NCBI GenBank assembly: GCA_027490755.1
Contig: JAIXXL010000027.1
Location: forward strand, 22,455 to 86,454
DNA: 64,000 nt
Origin: Betaproteobacteria bacterium
GTDB taxonomy: Bacteria; Pseudomonadota; Gammaproteobacteria; Burkholderiales; UBA3065
Direction: 5' to 3'
Shown here: in pieces, positions 1-9,499 of the stretch
Numbering within the stretch: the first letter of the stretch is position 1
Layout of the letters: every line of letters starts with the position of its first letter
Translations under genes and position numbers: made by a program
Notes under the pieces: generated by a model
The model's input: the letters and a program-made list of their open reading frames with translations, nothing else
Database searches by the model: none
Told to the model about the DNA's origin: nothing

Positions 1-455
1 GGCAGGGCCACCGCGAGGCCCTTGACCGGCCCGGCGACCGGTCCGGCAATCTGCGGCACCGTATCGTGGTCGCCACCGGCCTGCACCCAGCCACGGTTCA
101 CCAGCACCACGCCGCCGCCCTCCAGGCGTAGCGGTGCGATCGCGGCAAAACCGGCGCGGCCGTAGGCGATCTGGTTGTCCAGCAGGAAGGCGGACGCGCC
201 ATCGTAGGTGCCGTGCAGTCGGACCGGGCGGTACTCGACATCGGCCAGCGTCGGACCCTGGCGCTTCACGTCCAGCACCGGACCGGTCAGACGCTGCTCA
301 AGCATGGCCTGCCGCGCCAGCTTGGTCTGGGCCTTGCCGTACTGCCAGTTGCCCAGGCTGACGAACACCGGCACCAGAGCCACCACGATCAGGGTGGCCA
401 GCATCGTCGGGCGGAACAGCCGGCGGGGGCCGTGCAAGGCGAGGTTTGCGGTCAT
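1..455 (-). CDS. SURF1 family cytochrome oxidase assembly protein (partial, C-terminus outside window)
   Basis: Reading the minus strand from the ATG at 455 gives 151 codons that run off the left edge. There is an N-terminal membrane segment ending near a GNWQ motif. After it come the SURF1 hallmarks: an EYRPVRLHGTY stretch, an LDN...GRAGF block and the LVNRGWV motif. SURF1 proteins help insert haem a into subunit I of aa3-type cytochrome oxidase in the inner membrane. Its position downstream of coxC, with the other oxidase assembly genes, fits this job. The second membrane segment expected near the C-terminus is beyond the window. Confidence 0.9.
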   Translation of the reverse strand, partial: MTANLALHGPRRLFRPTMLATLIVVALVPVFVSLGNWQYGKAQTKLARQAMLEQRLTGPVLDVKRQGPTLADVEYRPVRLHGTYDGASAFLLDNQIAYGRAGFAAIAPLRLEGGGVVLVNRGWVQAGGDHDTVPQIAGPVAGPVKGLAVAL

Positions 456-503
456 GAGGGGCGGGGCCGATAATCAGCCCGGACACTCTGCGAGGCCGGA
501 CCC

Positions 504-704
504 ATGAAACTGTTGATCCTGTTGCTGCTGGCGGCCATCGTCGTCAGCCTGCTGTCCGGCGCCATCTTCCTGTTCCGCGACCGCCACGGCGGTGAGAGGA
601 CGGTCAAGGCACTGACGCTACGCATCGGCCTGTCGCTGGTGCTTTTTCTGTTGCTGCTGGTCGGCTTCCAGTCGGGTCTGCTGCAGTCGCGCGTGCCGAT
701 GTAG
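504..704 (+). CDS. DUF2909 twin transmembrane small protein
   Basis: This 66-residue protein has two hydrophobic helices (about residues 2-24 and 40-60) joined by a short charged loop, FRDRHGGERTVKALTLR. The pattern is that of DUF2909, a small membrane protein often found between coxC and SURF1 on the opposite strand in betaproteobacteria, as here. Its function is not known; the placement suggests a role around the terminal oxidase, but that is inference. It starts at ATG 504, 48 bp from the divergently read SURF1 start. Confidence 0.8.
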   Translation: MKLLILLLLAAIVVSLLSGAIFLFRDRHGGERTVKALTLRIGLSLVLFLLLLVGFQSGLLQSRVPM

Positions 705-785
705 GCAACCTGGACGTGCAGGAGGCGGCGCCCAGGGGCACCGCCTCGCGCACGACAGCCTGACAGCTGGCCCACGCGGACTGCC

Positions 786-1646
786 CTACAGCCAGTACAC
801 GAAGACGAACAGGCCGAGCCAGACGACGTCGACGAAGTGCCAGTACCAGGCGGCGGCCTCGAAAGCGAAGTGGTCCTTGCTGCTGAAATGACCCTTCAGG
901 GTGCGACCCAGCACCACCGCGAGGATGATCGCGCCGATGGTGACGTGCAGGCCGTGGAAGCCGGTCAGCATGAAGAAGGTGGAGCCGTAGACGCCGCTGC
1001 CCAAGGTCAGGCCCAGCTCGGTGTAGGCGTGGTGGTACTCGACCGCCTGGCACGCCATGAACGCGGCGCCCAGCAGCACGGTGGCGGCAAGGCCGAGGAT
1101 CAGCCAGGTACGGTTGTCGCGCAGCAGCGCCCAGTGGGCGATGGTCACGGTCACGCCCGAGGTCAGCAGCAGGCCGGTGTTCAGCGCCGGCAGGCCCCAA
1201 GCGCCCATCGGCGTGAATGCCGGGATGGCGTCGCTTGGCCCCTTGCCGGCCAGCGGCCAGCTGCCCTCGTAGGTCGGGTAGAGCATGTCGAAGCTGAGCA
1301 GGTCCGGCACCGCTAGCTGGCGGACGTAGAACAGGGCACCGAAGAAGGCGGCGAAGAACATCACCTCGGAGCCGATGAAGTACAGCATGCCGAGCCGGAA
1401 GGCGCGGTCTTCCCAGCCCTTGAAGGTGCCTGACCGGTTCTCGCGGATGACGTCGCCGAACCAGCCGACCACCACGTAGATGATGACGGCGGCGCCCGGC
1501 AGCATGGCCCAGCCCGGGACCTTGCCGTTCATGTTGAAGACCGCCGCGAGGGCAAGCGCGAAGAGACCGAGCGCCAGCGTGAACGGATAGTGGCTGTGCG
1601 ACGGAACGTAGTAGCTGCTGGCGCCGTGGGCGTGCGAATCGCTCAT
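786..1646 (-). CDS. coxC: cytochrome c oxidase subunit III
   Basis: The 286-residue protein has seven hydrophobic segments and typical subunit III motifs. These are a histidine-rich N-terminus ending YYVPSHSHYPF, the EVMFFAAFFGALFY helix, the FFMLTGFHGLHVTIG helix and the C-terminal AWYWHFVDVVWLGLFVFVYW. It is an integral membrane subunit of the aa3-type terminal oxidase. Subunit III stabilises the oxidase and feeds the D proton pathway. It is the last core oxidase gene in the minus-strand operon that begins with DUF2244 and coxB. Confidence 0.97.
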   Translation of the reverse strand: MSDSHAHGASSYYVPSHSHYPFTLALGLFALALAAVFNMNGKVPGWAMLPGAAVIIYVVVGWFGDVIRENRSGTFKGWEDRAFRLGMLYFIGSEVMFFAAFFGALFYVRQLAVPDLLSFDMLYPTYEGSWPLAGKGPSDAIPAFTPMGAWGLPALNTGLLLTSGVTVTIAHWALLRDNRTWLILGLAATVLLGAAFMACQAVEYHHAYTELGLTLGSGVYGSTFFMLTGFHGLHVTIGAIILAVVLGRTLKGHFSSKDHFAFEAAAWYWHFVDVVWLGLFVFVYWL

Positions 1647-1720
1647 GTGTCTCCCCTTTTAGGCTTCGAGCGGTTGAATCTGACTGGCCTGGCCGGTGGC
1701 ATGCATGGCGCCGGCTCTGG

Positions 1721-2278
1721 TCAGCTGCGGCCGGCGTCGCCGGGGGCGGCGTCGACAGCAAAGAATGAATACGAAAGCGTCAGCGCACTGACATCGTCCG
1801 GCAGACGCGCATCGACGATGAACGACACCGGCATGTCACGCACCTCGCCGGGGGCCAGGGTCTGCTGCTTGAAGCAGAAGCAGTCCAGCTTTTGCAGGTG
1901 AGAGGCCGCCTTGCCCGGGCTCACGCTGGGGATCGCCTGACCGGTGATGGTCGAGGCGGTCATGTTGCGCACGCGAAAGTGCACCGTGGTGATCTCGCCG
2001 GGGTGCACGCTGACGCGTGGCTCACCGGCGCTGAACTCCCAGGGCATGCCGGGCATGGTGGTGCTGATGAACTCGACCTGCACCTTGCGGCTGGTATCGA
2101 CACGAGTGTCGGCCATGGCCACCGCAGCGCCACGCGTCTTGCCGTTGAGGCCGGTGGCCTCGCAGATGACGTCGTAGAGCGGCACCAGCAGGAAGCCGAA
2201 GGCGAACGCTGCCGCCACGCCACCGAGCAACCGCAGCGCGAGGGCGCGATTGGCTTGGCTGCGGGCGGCCGGGTTCAT
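1721..2278 (-). CDS. ctaG: cytochrome c oxidase assembly protein CtaG/Cox11
   Basis: The 185-residue protein has one N-terminal membrane helix (about residues 13-36) and a periplasmic domain carrying the copper-binding LDCFCFKQQ motif characteristic of CtaG/Cox11. CtaG delivers copper to the CuB site of oxidase subunit I. Its ATG overlaps the stop codon of the small upstream gene (TCATGA junction), so the two are translationally coupled. coxC follows 74 bp downstream. Length and motif are both normal for the family. Confidence 0.96.
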   Translation of the reverse strand: MNPAARSQANRALALRLLGGVAAAFAFGFLLVPLYDVICEATGLNGKTRGAAVAMADTRVDTSRKVQVEFISTTMPGMPWEFSAGEPRVSVHPGEITTVHFRVRNMTASTITGQAIPSVSPGKAASHLQKLDCFCFKQQTLAPGEVRDMPVSFIVDARLPDDVSALTLSYSFFAVDAAPGDAGRS

Positions 2279-2388
2279 GACGCCGGCGTCCAGAACAGGA
2301 AGGTACCGGCGTAGAAGGCCACCGCCACCAAGCCAAGGACGATGGCGATGCGCCGGCTGCGCACGGGATCCTGGATCTGCGTGTTCAC
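2275..2388 (-). CDS. cytochrome oxidase small assembly protein
   Basis: A 37-residue ORF starts at GTG 2388, ten bases after the coxA stop, and ends in a TGA that overlaps the ctaG ATG. The peptide has a basic N-terminus (VRSRR) followed by one hydrophobic helix ending FLFWTPAS. Small single-helix proteins at exactly this position between coxA and ctaG are common in betaproteobacteria and are annotated as oxidase small assembly proteins. The overlap with ctaG and the conserved place support a real gene despite the small size. Confidence 0.75.
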   Translation of the reverse strand: MNTQIQDPVRSRRIAIVLGLVAVAFYAGTFLFWTPAS

Positions 2389-2398
2389 GCGCGGCCCC

Positions 2399-4006
2399 TT
2401 ACTTGATCACCGGCTGGGGATCCCAGCTGTGGTGCGGCGGCGGGCTGGAGAGTTGCCACTCGAGGCCCTTCGAGCCTTCCCAGACGCCGTCGGTGGCCTT
2501 CTCGCCCTTGCCGCGCCAGGTGGTCACGACGTTGTAGACGAAGATCAGCTGCGACAGGCCAAGGGCAAAGGCGCCGATGGTCGAGATGACGTTGAACTCG
2601 GTGAACTGCAGCGCGTAGTCGGGGATGCGGCGCGGCATGCCGGCCAGACCGACGAAGAACTGCGGCATAAAGGTCAGGTTGAACGAGATGACGGTGAGCC
2701 AGAAGTGCGCCTTGCCGAGCTTCTCGCTGTACATGTGGCCGGTCATCTTCGGCAGCCAGTAGTACACGCCCGCCATCACGCCCATGATGCCGCCGGCAAA
2801 CAGGGTGTAGTGGAAGTGGGCGACCACGAAGTAACTGTGGTGGTACTGCGCATCGGCCGCGACGTCCGCCAGCACCAGGCCGGTCAGGCCGCCGATGCCG
2901 AACAGGATGATGAAGCCCAGCGCGAACAGCATCGGCGTCTCGAAGGTCATCGAGCCGCGCCAGATGGTGGCGATCCAGCAGAAGAACAGCACCGCCAGCG
3001 GCACCGAGATCGACATGGTGCTGTACATGAAGTAGATCAGCGCCTGCACCGGCATACCGGCGGTGAAGAAGTGGTGCGCCCAGACGATGACTGACAGCGC
3101 GGCGATACACACCAGCGACCACACCTGCGCCTTGTAGCCGTACATCGGCTTGCGCGCGAAGGTCTCAAGGATGTGCGGGATGAAGCCCCAGATCGGCAGC
3201 AGCAGGATGTAGACCTCGGGGTGGCCGAAGAACCAGAACAGATGCTGGAACAGGATCGGGTCACCACCACCGGCGGCGTCGAAGAAGTGGGTGCCGAAGT
3301 GGCGGTCGGTCAGCAGCATGGTGATGGCGCCAGCCAGCACCGGGATGGTGGCGATGAGCAGGAATGCGGTCATCAGCCAGCCCCAGGCGAACATCGGCAG
3401 CTTCATCATGGTCATGCCGGGGGCACGCATGTTGAGGATGGTCACGACCACATTGATCGAGCCCATCACCGACGAGATACCCATCAGGTGCAGCGCCAGG
3501 ATGGCGAAGTCGATGCCCCAGCCGCTCTGCGCCGACAGCGGCGGGTAGAGCGTCCAGCCGGCATCCGCGCCACCGGTCCCGATACCGAACAGGTACAGCA
3601 CCAGCGGCATCAGCAGGATGGTGCCGGCCGGCGGCAGCAGCCAAAAACCCCAATTATTCAGCCGCGGCAGCGCCATGTCGGGCGCGCCGATCTGCAGCGG
3701 CAGCATCCAGTTGGCGAAGCCGGTGGCGGCAGGCATCAGCGCGGCGAAGATCATCACCAGCGCGTGCAGACCGATGAGCTGGTTGAACAGTTCGGGCTGG
3801 ATGATCTGGATACCGGGCTGGAACAGCTCGGCACGCACGCTCAGGATCAGCGAGCCGCCGATCAGGAACATGATCATCGAGAACATCAGGTACATGGTCC
3901 CGATGTCCTTGTGGTTGGTGGTGAACAGCCAGCGCGCCAGCCCGGTGGGGCCGTGGTGCGCGTGGTCGTCGTGGCCGTGGGCGGCGATCGATCCGGTAGA
4001 CATCAT
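2399..4006 (-). CDS. coxA: cytochrome c oxidase subunit I
   Basis: This 535-residue, twelve-helix protein is the catalytic subunit of an aa3-type haem-copper oxidase. Visible hallmarks are the low-spin haem ligand region HALVMIFAALMPA, the FWFFGHPEVYILLLP motif with the His-Tyr crosslink and CuB ligand, the WAHHFFTAG histidine pair and the HSYFVVAHFHYTLF haem a3 region. The HPEVY-E glutamate indicates an A1-type proton channel. It follows coxB by 28 bp. The start is one of two adjacent ATGs (4006 or 4003). Confidence 0.98.
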   Translation of the reverse strand: MMSTGSIAAHGHDDHAHHGPTGLARWLFTTNHKDIGTMYLMFSMIMFLIGGSLILSVRAELFQPGIQIIQPELFNQLIGLHALVMIFAALMPAATGFANWMLPLQIGAPDMALPRLNNWGFWLLPPAGTILLMPLVLYLFGIGTGGADAGWTLYPPLSAQSGWGIDFAILALHLMGISSVMGSINVVVTILNMRAPGMTMMKLPMFAWGWLMTAFLLIATIPVLAGAITMLLTDRHFGTHFFDAAGGGDPILFQHLFWFFGHPEVYILLLPIWGFIPHILETFARKPMYGYKAQVWSLVCIAALSVIVWAHHFFTAGMPVQALIYFMYSTMSISVPLAVLFFCWIATIWRGSMTFETPMLFALGFIILFGIGGLTGLVLADVAADAQYHHSYFVVAHFHYTLFAGGIMGVMAGVYYWLPKMTGHMYSEKLGKAHFWLTVISFNLTFMPQFFVGLAGMPRRIPDYALQFTEFNVISTIGAFALGLSQLIFVYNVVTTWRGKGEKATDGVWEGSKGLEWQLSSPPPHHSWDPQPVIK

Positions 4007-4034
4007 TCGTCTCCTTTTTGTCTGTGATGTCAGG

Positions 4035-5204
4035 TCAGCGGAGACCCGCCACCTGGGTCGGCTGGATCACTCCGCCGATGGTGTTGCCGAAGGAATTGCG
4101 CTCGTAGGTGACGACCGCCGCGATCTCTGCATCAGAGAGCGTGTTCTTGAAGGCCTGCATGGCGGTACCTGCCTTGCCGTTGAGGACGCGGTCGAGGTGG
4201 CTGTCCTTGATCAGCTTTCCGGAGGCATCCACCACCGGACCGTTCACCACCTTGCTGCCAGCCAGCGCCGGGAAGGCGGGCGGCAGACCCTGGCCGTTGG
4301 CCTGGTGGCAGACCGAGCAGATCTTGGTGTAGACCTCGGCGCCCTGGGTCATCAGCTCGTCCTTGCTCCACTCCTTGGTGGCGCTGGCGGCGAGCTTGCT
4401 GGCCTCTTCCTTCTTGGCGACGACCCAGGCCTTGAACTCCTCCTCGGGCACCGCGCGCACCACCACCGGCATGTAGCCGTGGCCGCGGCCGCACAGTTCC
4501 TTGCACTGCCCGCGGTAGGTGCCTTCCTTCTCGATCTGCAGCCAGGTCTCGCGCAGGAAACCGGGGATGGCGTCACGCGCCACACCGAACTGCGGCACCC
4601 ACCAGTTGTGGATGACGTCGGTGGCGGTCAGCAACACGCGGATCTTCTTGTTGGTCGGCACCACCAGCTCGTTGTCGACCTCGAGCAGGTAGTTCTCGCC
4701 CTTCGGCGCGCCTTGGTAAAGCTGTTCCTGCGGGGTGGTCAGGTTGCTGACGAACTTGATGCCCTGGGCATCACCGTCCATGTACTCGTACTGCCACTTC
4801 CACTGGCTGCCGGTGACCTTGAGCACCATCTGCGCGTTGGTCTTGGTGTCTTCCATCATGAAGATGGAGTGGGCGGCCGGGATGCCCATCAGGATGAAGT
4901 CGATGTAGAGCAGGATGCCGAACGGCACCAGCGTCCAGATCAGCTGCTTGCGGTTCTTCGGGCCGGTGAAGTCGGCCGGCTTGTGGCCGACGCTCTTCCG
5001 GTGCACGGCCATCGAGTAGAGCATGATGCCCAGCACAGCCACGAAGATCACGATCGTGATGATCATGAACTTGTTGTGGACATTCAGCGTGTCCAGGGCG
5101 AGCGGCGTCGCCGGCTCCGGGAAGTTCCACGTGTAGTCGGCCAAAACCACCGCCGGGACCATGGCCACGATGATCGCGACCAGACACTTCCACATCCTGT
5201 TCAT
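4035..5204 (-). CDS. coxB: cytochrome c oxidase subunit II with fused C-terminal cytochrome c domain
   Basis: The 389-residue protein starts with a signal peptide. Two membrane helices follow, then a cupredoxin domain with the CuA site (H...CKELCGRGHGYMPV) around residues 200-240. A C-terminal cytochrome c domain has a CSVCH haem site near residue 300 and a distal methionine in GTAMQAF. Subunit II accepts electrons and passes them to haem a. The added haem domain is the caa3-like arrangement. It lies between DUF2244 and coxA in the operon. Confidence 0.96.
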   Translation of the reverse strand: MNRMWKCLVAIIVAMVPAVVLADYTWNFPEPATPLALDTLNVHNKFMIITIVIFVAVLGIMLYSMAVHRKSVGHKPADFTGPKNRKQLIWTLVPFGILLYIDFILMGIPAAHSIFMMEDTKTNAQMVLKVTGSQWKWQYEYMDGDAQGIKFVSNLTTPQEQLYQGAPKGENYLLEVDNELVVPTNKKIRVLLTATDVIHNWWVPQFGVARDAIPGFLRETWLQIEKEGTYRGQCKELCGRGHGYMPVVVRAVPEEEFKAWVVAKKEEASKLAASATKEWSKDELMTQGAEVYTKICSVCHQANGQGLPPAFPALAGSKVVNGPVVDASGKLIKDSHLDRVLNGKAGTAMQAFKNTLSDAEIAAVVTYERNSFGNTIGGVIQPTQVAGLR

Positions 5205-5222
5205 ACGACGTCTCCCTTCACA

Positions 5223-5663
5223 TCAAACCGGCGAACCGGAGTCGCGCAGGTGTCTGCGAAGGGTCTCGGCAAATTCGCCGCGGCGGTCCGATGGCAACCA
5301 GACCCCCACCTCCACTTCGCGTCCGCCCGACTGCAGCGCCACGCGACACCTACCCGCCCCCTCCTGCTCCATCACGACCCGCGTCCAGGGGATCTGGAAC
5401 GCGTGCCGCTCGATCTTTCGCCCCTGCCGCAGGTCGATGGCCACCCTGCCCTCGCCGATGACCACGTACTCGTAGTCGTCGGAGTGCCAGGAGATGAACA
5501 TCCATGCTCCGGCAAGGCACAGCGCCTCCAACCCCGCAAACGGCAGCACCGGCCAGGCGCCTATCGCGGTCCACGCGGTGCCCACCAGCAGGGCGAACAC
5601 CGTCAGGAAGACCATGACCCGCAACCGACCTTGTCGCCCCAGCGCGTCGTTCGGTCGCCCCAT
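5223..5663 (-). CDS. DUF2244 domain membrane protein
   Basis: From the ATG at 5663 the protein is 146 residues; an upstream in-frame start at 5711 would add 16. It has two adjacent membrane helices (about residues 15-55) followed by a soluble beta-rich segment that includes WHSDDYEYVVIGEG and IPWTRVVME. This matches DUF2244, a family that often sits just upstream of coxB. The gene is 18 bp from coxB and probably opens the oxidase operon. The 5712-5904 region upstream is unusually AT-rich for this window and should carry the promoter. Function unknown. Confidence 0.82.
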   Translation of the reverse strand: MGRPNDALGRQGRLRVMVFLTVFALLVGTAWTAIGAWPVLPFAGLEALCLAGAWMFISWHSDDYEYVVIGEGRVAIDLRQGRKIERHAFQIPWTRVVMEQEGAGRCRVALQSGGREVEVGVWLPSDRRGEFAETLRRHLRDSGSPV

Positions 5664-5904
5664 GGCTGTCAGGACTCCGTTTTCGATCGCCAGCGAACAG
5701 GGCATGGCCAATGCTGATTTATATGTTGTCCAAAGATTCTCTTATCTTGAGTCGAAAAGAGCAAGCGCGGGGAACTTTTTTGTTTGATTTCTACACACCG
5801 CGTCCGACGCCTGTCTTGGACACAGGTCATGGTCGATGGCGCGGGTGCGCGCTGCGGCGCCCGCGAGGTGGTCGGCAAACAGGGGGCGCAGACGCAGCGC
5901 GGCG

Positions 5905-6633
5905 TCAGTGCAGCGCGGGCAGGCTCAGCCGGATGGCGGCGGGGTCGGGGCTGGGGCCCCAGGGCACTGTGCCGAGCAGGGGCGCCGGCAGACGGGCAAG
6001 CAGCGTGTCGATGTTGGCCGCGGCACGCTCGAAGTCGGGGTCGATCCGGTTCGCCACCCAGCCCGCCAGCACAAGGCCCCGCGAAGTGATCGCCTCGGCG
6101 GTGAGCAGCGCGTGGTTGAGGCAGCCCAGGCGCATGCCGACCACCAGCACCATCGGCAGGCCCAGCGCCACGGCGAGGTCGGCCAGGGTGTATCGGCCGT
6201 CTAGCGGCACCAAGAGCCCGCCCGCACCCTCCACCACCAAGGGGCCTTGCTGTGCCAGCGCGGCAGCGTGGCTGATCAGGCTATCCATCTGGATCGGGCG
6301 GCCCGCCTCGGCGGCGGCGACGTGCGGTGCGATGGCGGGCAGGTAGCGGTAGGGCGAGACCTCGTCTTGGCTCAGCATGCGGCCGCTGGCGGCGATCAGA
6401 CGGCGGGTGTCGTCGTTGATCAGGCCGTCGGGGCTTTCCTCGCAGCCGCTGGCGACCGGCTTGAAGGGCACCGGCGACAGGCCGGCGCGCCGCATGGCGT
6501 GAATCAGGGCACAGGCCACCAGCGTCTTGCCGACGCCGGTGTCGGTGCCCACCACGAAGCAGCCACCGTGCGGCGCGTCGATGCCGGCGCGAGGGGTGAC
6601 GGCGCCGGCCGGGCGTTCGGAGCTGACGGCCAC
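5905..6633 (-). CDS. bioD: dethiobiotin synthetase
   Basis: BioD uses ATP and CO2 to close the ureido ring of 7,8-diaminopelargonate, giving dethiobiotin. The P-loop GTDTGVGKT lies close to the N-terminus, KPVASGCEE follows, and VEGAGGLLVPL is the typical second nucleotide-site motif. I start at GTG 6633 because no ATG lies between the bioC stop and the P-loop; this gives 242 residues, normal for the family. It is the last gene of the biotin operon, 14 bp after bioC. Confidence 0.94.
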   Translation of the reverse strand: MAVSSERPAGAVTPRAGIDAPHGGCFVVGTDTGVGKTLVACALIHAMRRAGLSPVPFKPVASGCEESPDGLINDDTRRLIAASGRMLSQDEVSPYRYLPAIAPHVAAAEAGRPIQMDSLISHAAALAQQGPLVVEGAGGLLVPLDGRYTLADLAVALGLPMVLVVGMRLGCLNHALLTAEAITSRGLVLAGWVANRIDPDFERAAANIDTLLARLPAPLLGTVPWGPSPDPAAIRLSLPALH

Positions 6634-6647
6634 TGGCGCCTGCGCGT

Positions 6648-7514
6648 TCAGGCCTTGGTGGAAGGCCGGCTGCGGAACTGCACCACCGCAACGCCAGGCT
6701 CGGTCGCCAGCGCCGGCTTCCAGGCGTGCCCGTAGACCGTCTCGAAGGTGGCCGGCAGTCGCCCATCGGCGCGGCGGAAGGCCTCGTAGCGCTGGCGCGC
6801 GCGCGCCCAACGGCCACGCCCGCCGAGGCCGCGGCTGCGGCCGCCGTGCAGGTAGGTCGCGCCGATCGCGCGCAGGTCGCGGACCACGCCGTCAAAGTCG
6901 GCGTAGGTCAGCTCGAGGCGCTCCATGTCGATCACCGGGTCGGCAAAGCGCAGCCGCACCAGCGCATCGCCGATGTCATGCATGTCGGCAAAGTGGTTGA
7001 CCGCCTCGTGGCCGTCGCCAGCGAAGGCCTGGCGCAGCTCCATCAGCGTGTCGGGGCCGAAGGTGCTGAACATGATCATGCCGCCCGGACGCAGCACGCG
7101 CCAGACCTCGGCCAGCGCAGTCTCGGGGTCGGGCAGCCACTGCAGCATGAGGTTGCTCCAGACCAGGTCGAGGCTGGCATCGGCCAGCGGCAGTGCGGTG
7201 GCGTTGGCACAGATCAGGCTGGCGGAAGGGCGCCCGATGAGCCGGCGCCAGAAGGTGTCGCGTGCCGCCGCGCTGCGCAGCATGGGCGGCGCGAGGTCGA
7301 GCCCGAACATCCGCGCCCCCGCGTAGCGACGCCCCAGCGGGCCCAGCCAGGCGCCGGTGCCGCAGCCCAGATCGAGGATGTCGCGGGGCTGCAGGCGGAC
7401 GTAATCGAGGCGTTCCAGCATGCGGCCGCCGATCTCGCGCTGGAGGACGGCGGCAGCATCGTAGCTGCGTGCGGCGCGCCCGAAGGCACGCTGCACGCCA
7501 GCCGCATCAGACAT
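6648..7514 (-). CDS. bioC: malonyl-[acyl-carrier protein] O-methyltransferase
   Basis: BioC methylates malonyl-ACP so that fatty acid synthase can extend it to pimeloyl-ACP methyl ester. The class I SAM-binding motif ILDLGCGTGAW sits near residue 60 and is followed by the WSNLMLQWLPDPETAL and VLRPGGMIMFSTFG blocks of the BioC family. The ATG at 7514 overlaps the end of bioH by 8 bp, indicating coupling. Length is 288 residues. Together with BioH it forms the E. coli type of pimelate supply. Confidence 0.95.
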   Translation of the reverse strand: MSDAAGVQRAFGRAARSYDAAAVLQREIGGRMLERLDYVRLQPRDILDLGCGTGAWLGPLGRRYAGARMFGLDLAPPMLRSAAARDTFWRRLIGRPSASLICANATALPLADASLDLVWSNLMLQWLPDPETALAEVWRVLRPGGMIMFSTFGPDTLMELRQAFAGDGHEAVNHFADMHDIGDALVRLRFADPVIDMERLELTYADFDGVVRDLRAIGATYLHGGRSRGLGGRGRWARARQRYEAFRRADGRLPATFETVYGHAWKPALATEPGVAVVQFRSRPSTKA

Positions 7515-8247
7515 CGCGGTCGTCGCCGTAGGCGTCGATAAGCAGGGCAAAGGCGTCCGGCCGGGCCAGGAAGGGCACGTGCGAGGCGTCGTCCCAACGC
7601 GTCAGACAGCCGCGCGGAAGGTTGTTGGCCATCCACTCACCAACCTCGACCGGGACGATGCGGTCCAGGCCGCCGTGCACCACATCGACCGGACAGTTCA
7701 GGCCGGGGATGCGGTCGCGGAAGTCGGCCTCGGCCAGCGTGCGCAGCCCGGCTCGCAGGAAGCCTTGGTGCTCCATCGCCGCACGGCCGGCCTCGCGCAG
7801 AAGCTGTCCCGCCGCCGGCGAGGCCTCGCGCCCACCCATCACGCCCAGCGCGGCGAAGCGCTTGAGCGTCTCCCGCGGGTCCTGCTCGAAGAACTGGGTG
7901 AAGGTGTCAAGCTCCTGGCGCGACATCCCGTAGGCCCAGTTCTCGCGCCGCAGGAAGCTCGGCGTAGAGGCAGTGAGCACCAGACGCCGCACCTGCTCGG
8001 GTGCGGCCAGCGCCCAGGCTTGGGCATAGATACCGCCGAGCGACCAGCCGCAGACCGCCACCGGCCCGGGGAAGCGCTCGCGCAGGGCCGCGACCATGCT
8101 GTCCAGGCCGGCGTCGGGCGCCAACTCGAAAAGGTCTGGGGTCTCGACATGGTGGGTTCGCGTCAGGCGATCGCAGACCGGCTGCCAGACCGCGGAACTG
8201 CTCCCCCAGCCGTGCAGAAAGACCCATGTGGGCAGGGCGTTAGCCAT
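7507..8247 (-). CDS. bioH: pimeloyl-ACP methyl ester carboxylesterase
   Basis: This 246-residue alpha/beta hydrolase removes the methyl group from pimeloyl-ACP methyl ester and so ends BioC-dependent chain building. The N-terminal VFLHGWGSSSAVW oxyanion region is typical. The catalytic triad can be read as Ser in GWSLGG, Asp in GGLDRIVP and His in ASHVPFL. It overlaps bioF (start of bioH at 8247, end of bioF at 8240) and bioC, so it is embedded in the biotin operon, which many genomes do not show for bioH. Confidence 0.95.
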   Translation of the reverse strand: MANALPTWVFLHGWGSSSAVWQPVCDRLTRTHHVETPDLFELAPDAGLDSMVAALRERFPGPVAVCGWSLGGIYAQAWALAAPEQVRRLVLTASTPSFLRRENWAYGMSRQELDTFTQFFEQDPRETLKRFAALGVMGGREASPAAGQLLREAGRAAMEHQGFLRAGLRTLAEADFRDRIPGLNCPVDVVHGGLDRIVPVEVGEWMANNLPRGCLTRWDDASHVPFLARPDAFALLIDAYGDDRDV

Positions 8248-9499
8248 TACAGAACAACTCCTTCAATGCAGTGATCAGTCGATCGGTGTCCTGCTCGCTA
8301 TGTCCCGCGGACAGACTCACGCGCAGCCGCGCAGTTCCGGCAGGTACCGTCGGCGGCCGGATGGCCGGGACCCAGAGGCCTGCCCGCCGCAGCGCCGCCA
8401 TCGCCTCCACCGCCCCGGCATCCGGGCCGACGATGACCGGGACGATGGGGGTGGCGGGCAGGGCCGGCGAACCGCTGGCGTGCTCCGCAGCAGCACCCGC
8501 CAGCCCACAAGCCAGGCCGGCGCGGCCGAGAGACTGCCGCACTTCGGACGCCTTGGCCAGTAGACGATGACGTCGGTCGGCGCATTCGGCATCGGCCAGG
8601 CGGCCGAGAGCGGCCACCGCGGCCTCGGCCAGCAGGGGCGGCAGCGCCGTGGTGTAAATGTAGGAACGGCCTCGCTGAACGACCGCCTCGATCACCGGGC
8701 CGGCGCCCAGCAGCAGCGCGCCGGCTGCACCGGCGGCCTTGCCCAGGGTGACCATGAGGATGACGCGCGGATCGGCGCCACCGCTGGCGAACACATGCCG
8801 CGCGAAAGCCGGCTCGTGCAGGCTGCCGCGTCCGTCACCGAGCACACCGAAACCGTGCGCGTCGTCGACCAGCAGCATGGCGTCATGCCGGCGGCACAGG
8901 TCCAGCAGCCGGTCCAGTCGGGCGATGTCACCGTCCATGCTGAAGACAGCGTCTGTGAGCACCCACTTCTGCGGCGACGTATCGGCCGCCAGCCATTGCT
9001 CCAGCGTGTCCAGGTCACCGTGCTGGTAGCGGCGCAGGCGCGCGCCGGACAGCCGGGCGGCGTCGTTGAGGCAGGCGTGGTTGAGGCGATCGGCGTAGAG
9101 CGTGGCGCCGCGCCCGGCCAACGCGGTGACCGCCGCCAGGTTGGCGAGGTAACCACTGGAGAACAGCAGCGCCCGCTCAAAGCCGAGCCAAGCCGCTGCA
9201 TGTGCCTCGGCGGCCTCGTGCGCGCGCGTATGACCAGACAACAGGTGCGAGGCCGCGCCGCCCACGCCCCAGCGCTCGATACCGGCCGTGGCCGCGTCGC
9301 GCAGCGCGCGATCGCCCGCCAGGCCCAGGTAGTCGTTGCCGGCAAAGTTGAGCAGCGTGTCGCCATCCACGCGCACGTTGACACCGTCGACCGCCTCGAC
9401 AGTGACGCGGCGACGTCGCGAAGCCGCTGCCGGCGGCTTGATGACCGCCCTCAGCCAGTCCGGCAGCGATGCCTGAGGCGGAAGGTCAGTGACCTGCAT
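8240..9499 (-). CDS. bioF: 8-amino-7-oxononanoate synthase
   Basis: BioF is a PLP enzyme that condenses pimeloyl-ACP with L-alanine. The 419-residue sequence has the NDYLGLAG entry motif, [11 protein letters not shown], the [11 protein letters not shown] aspartate-histidine pair and the cofactor lysine in [10 protein letters not shown]. It overlaps bioB by 14 bp upstream and bioH by 8 bp downstream. Length and motifs are typical of the alpha-oxoamine synthase family; operon placement makes BioF the clear choice over KBL or HemA. Confidence 0.96.
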   Translation of the reverse strand: MQVTDLPPQASLPDWLRAVIKPPAAASRRRRVTVEAVDGVNVRVDGDTLLNFAGNDYLGLAGDRALRDAATAGIERWGVGGAASHLLSGHTRAHEAAEAHAAAWLGFERALLFSSGYLANLAAVTALAGRGATLYADRLNHACLNDAARLSGARLRRYQHGDLDTLEQWLAADTSPQKWVLTDAVFSMDGDIARLDRLLDLCRRHDAMLLVDDAHGFGVLGDGRGSLHEPAFARHVFASGGADPRVILMVTLGKAAGAAGALLLGAGPVIEAVVQRGRSYIYTTALPPLLAEAAVAALGRLADAECADRRHRLLAKASEVRQSLGRAGLACGLAGAAAEHASGSPALPATPIVPVIVGPDAGAVEAMAALRRAGLWVPAIRPPTVPAGTARLRVSLSAGHSEQDTDRLITALKELFCNG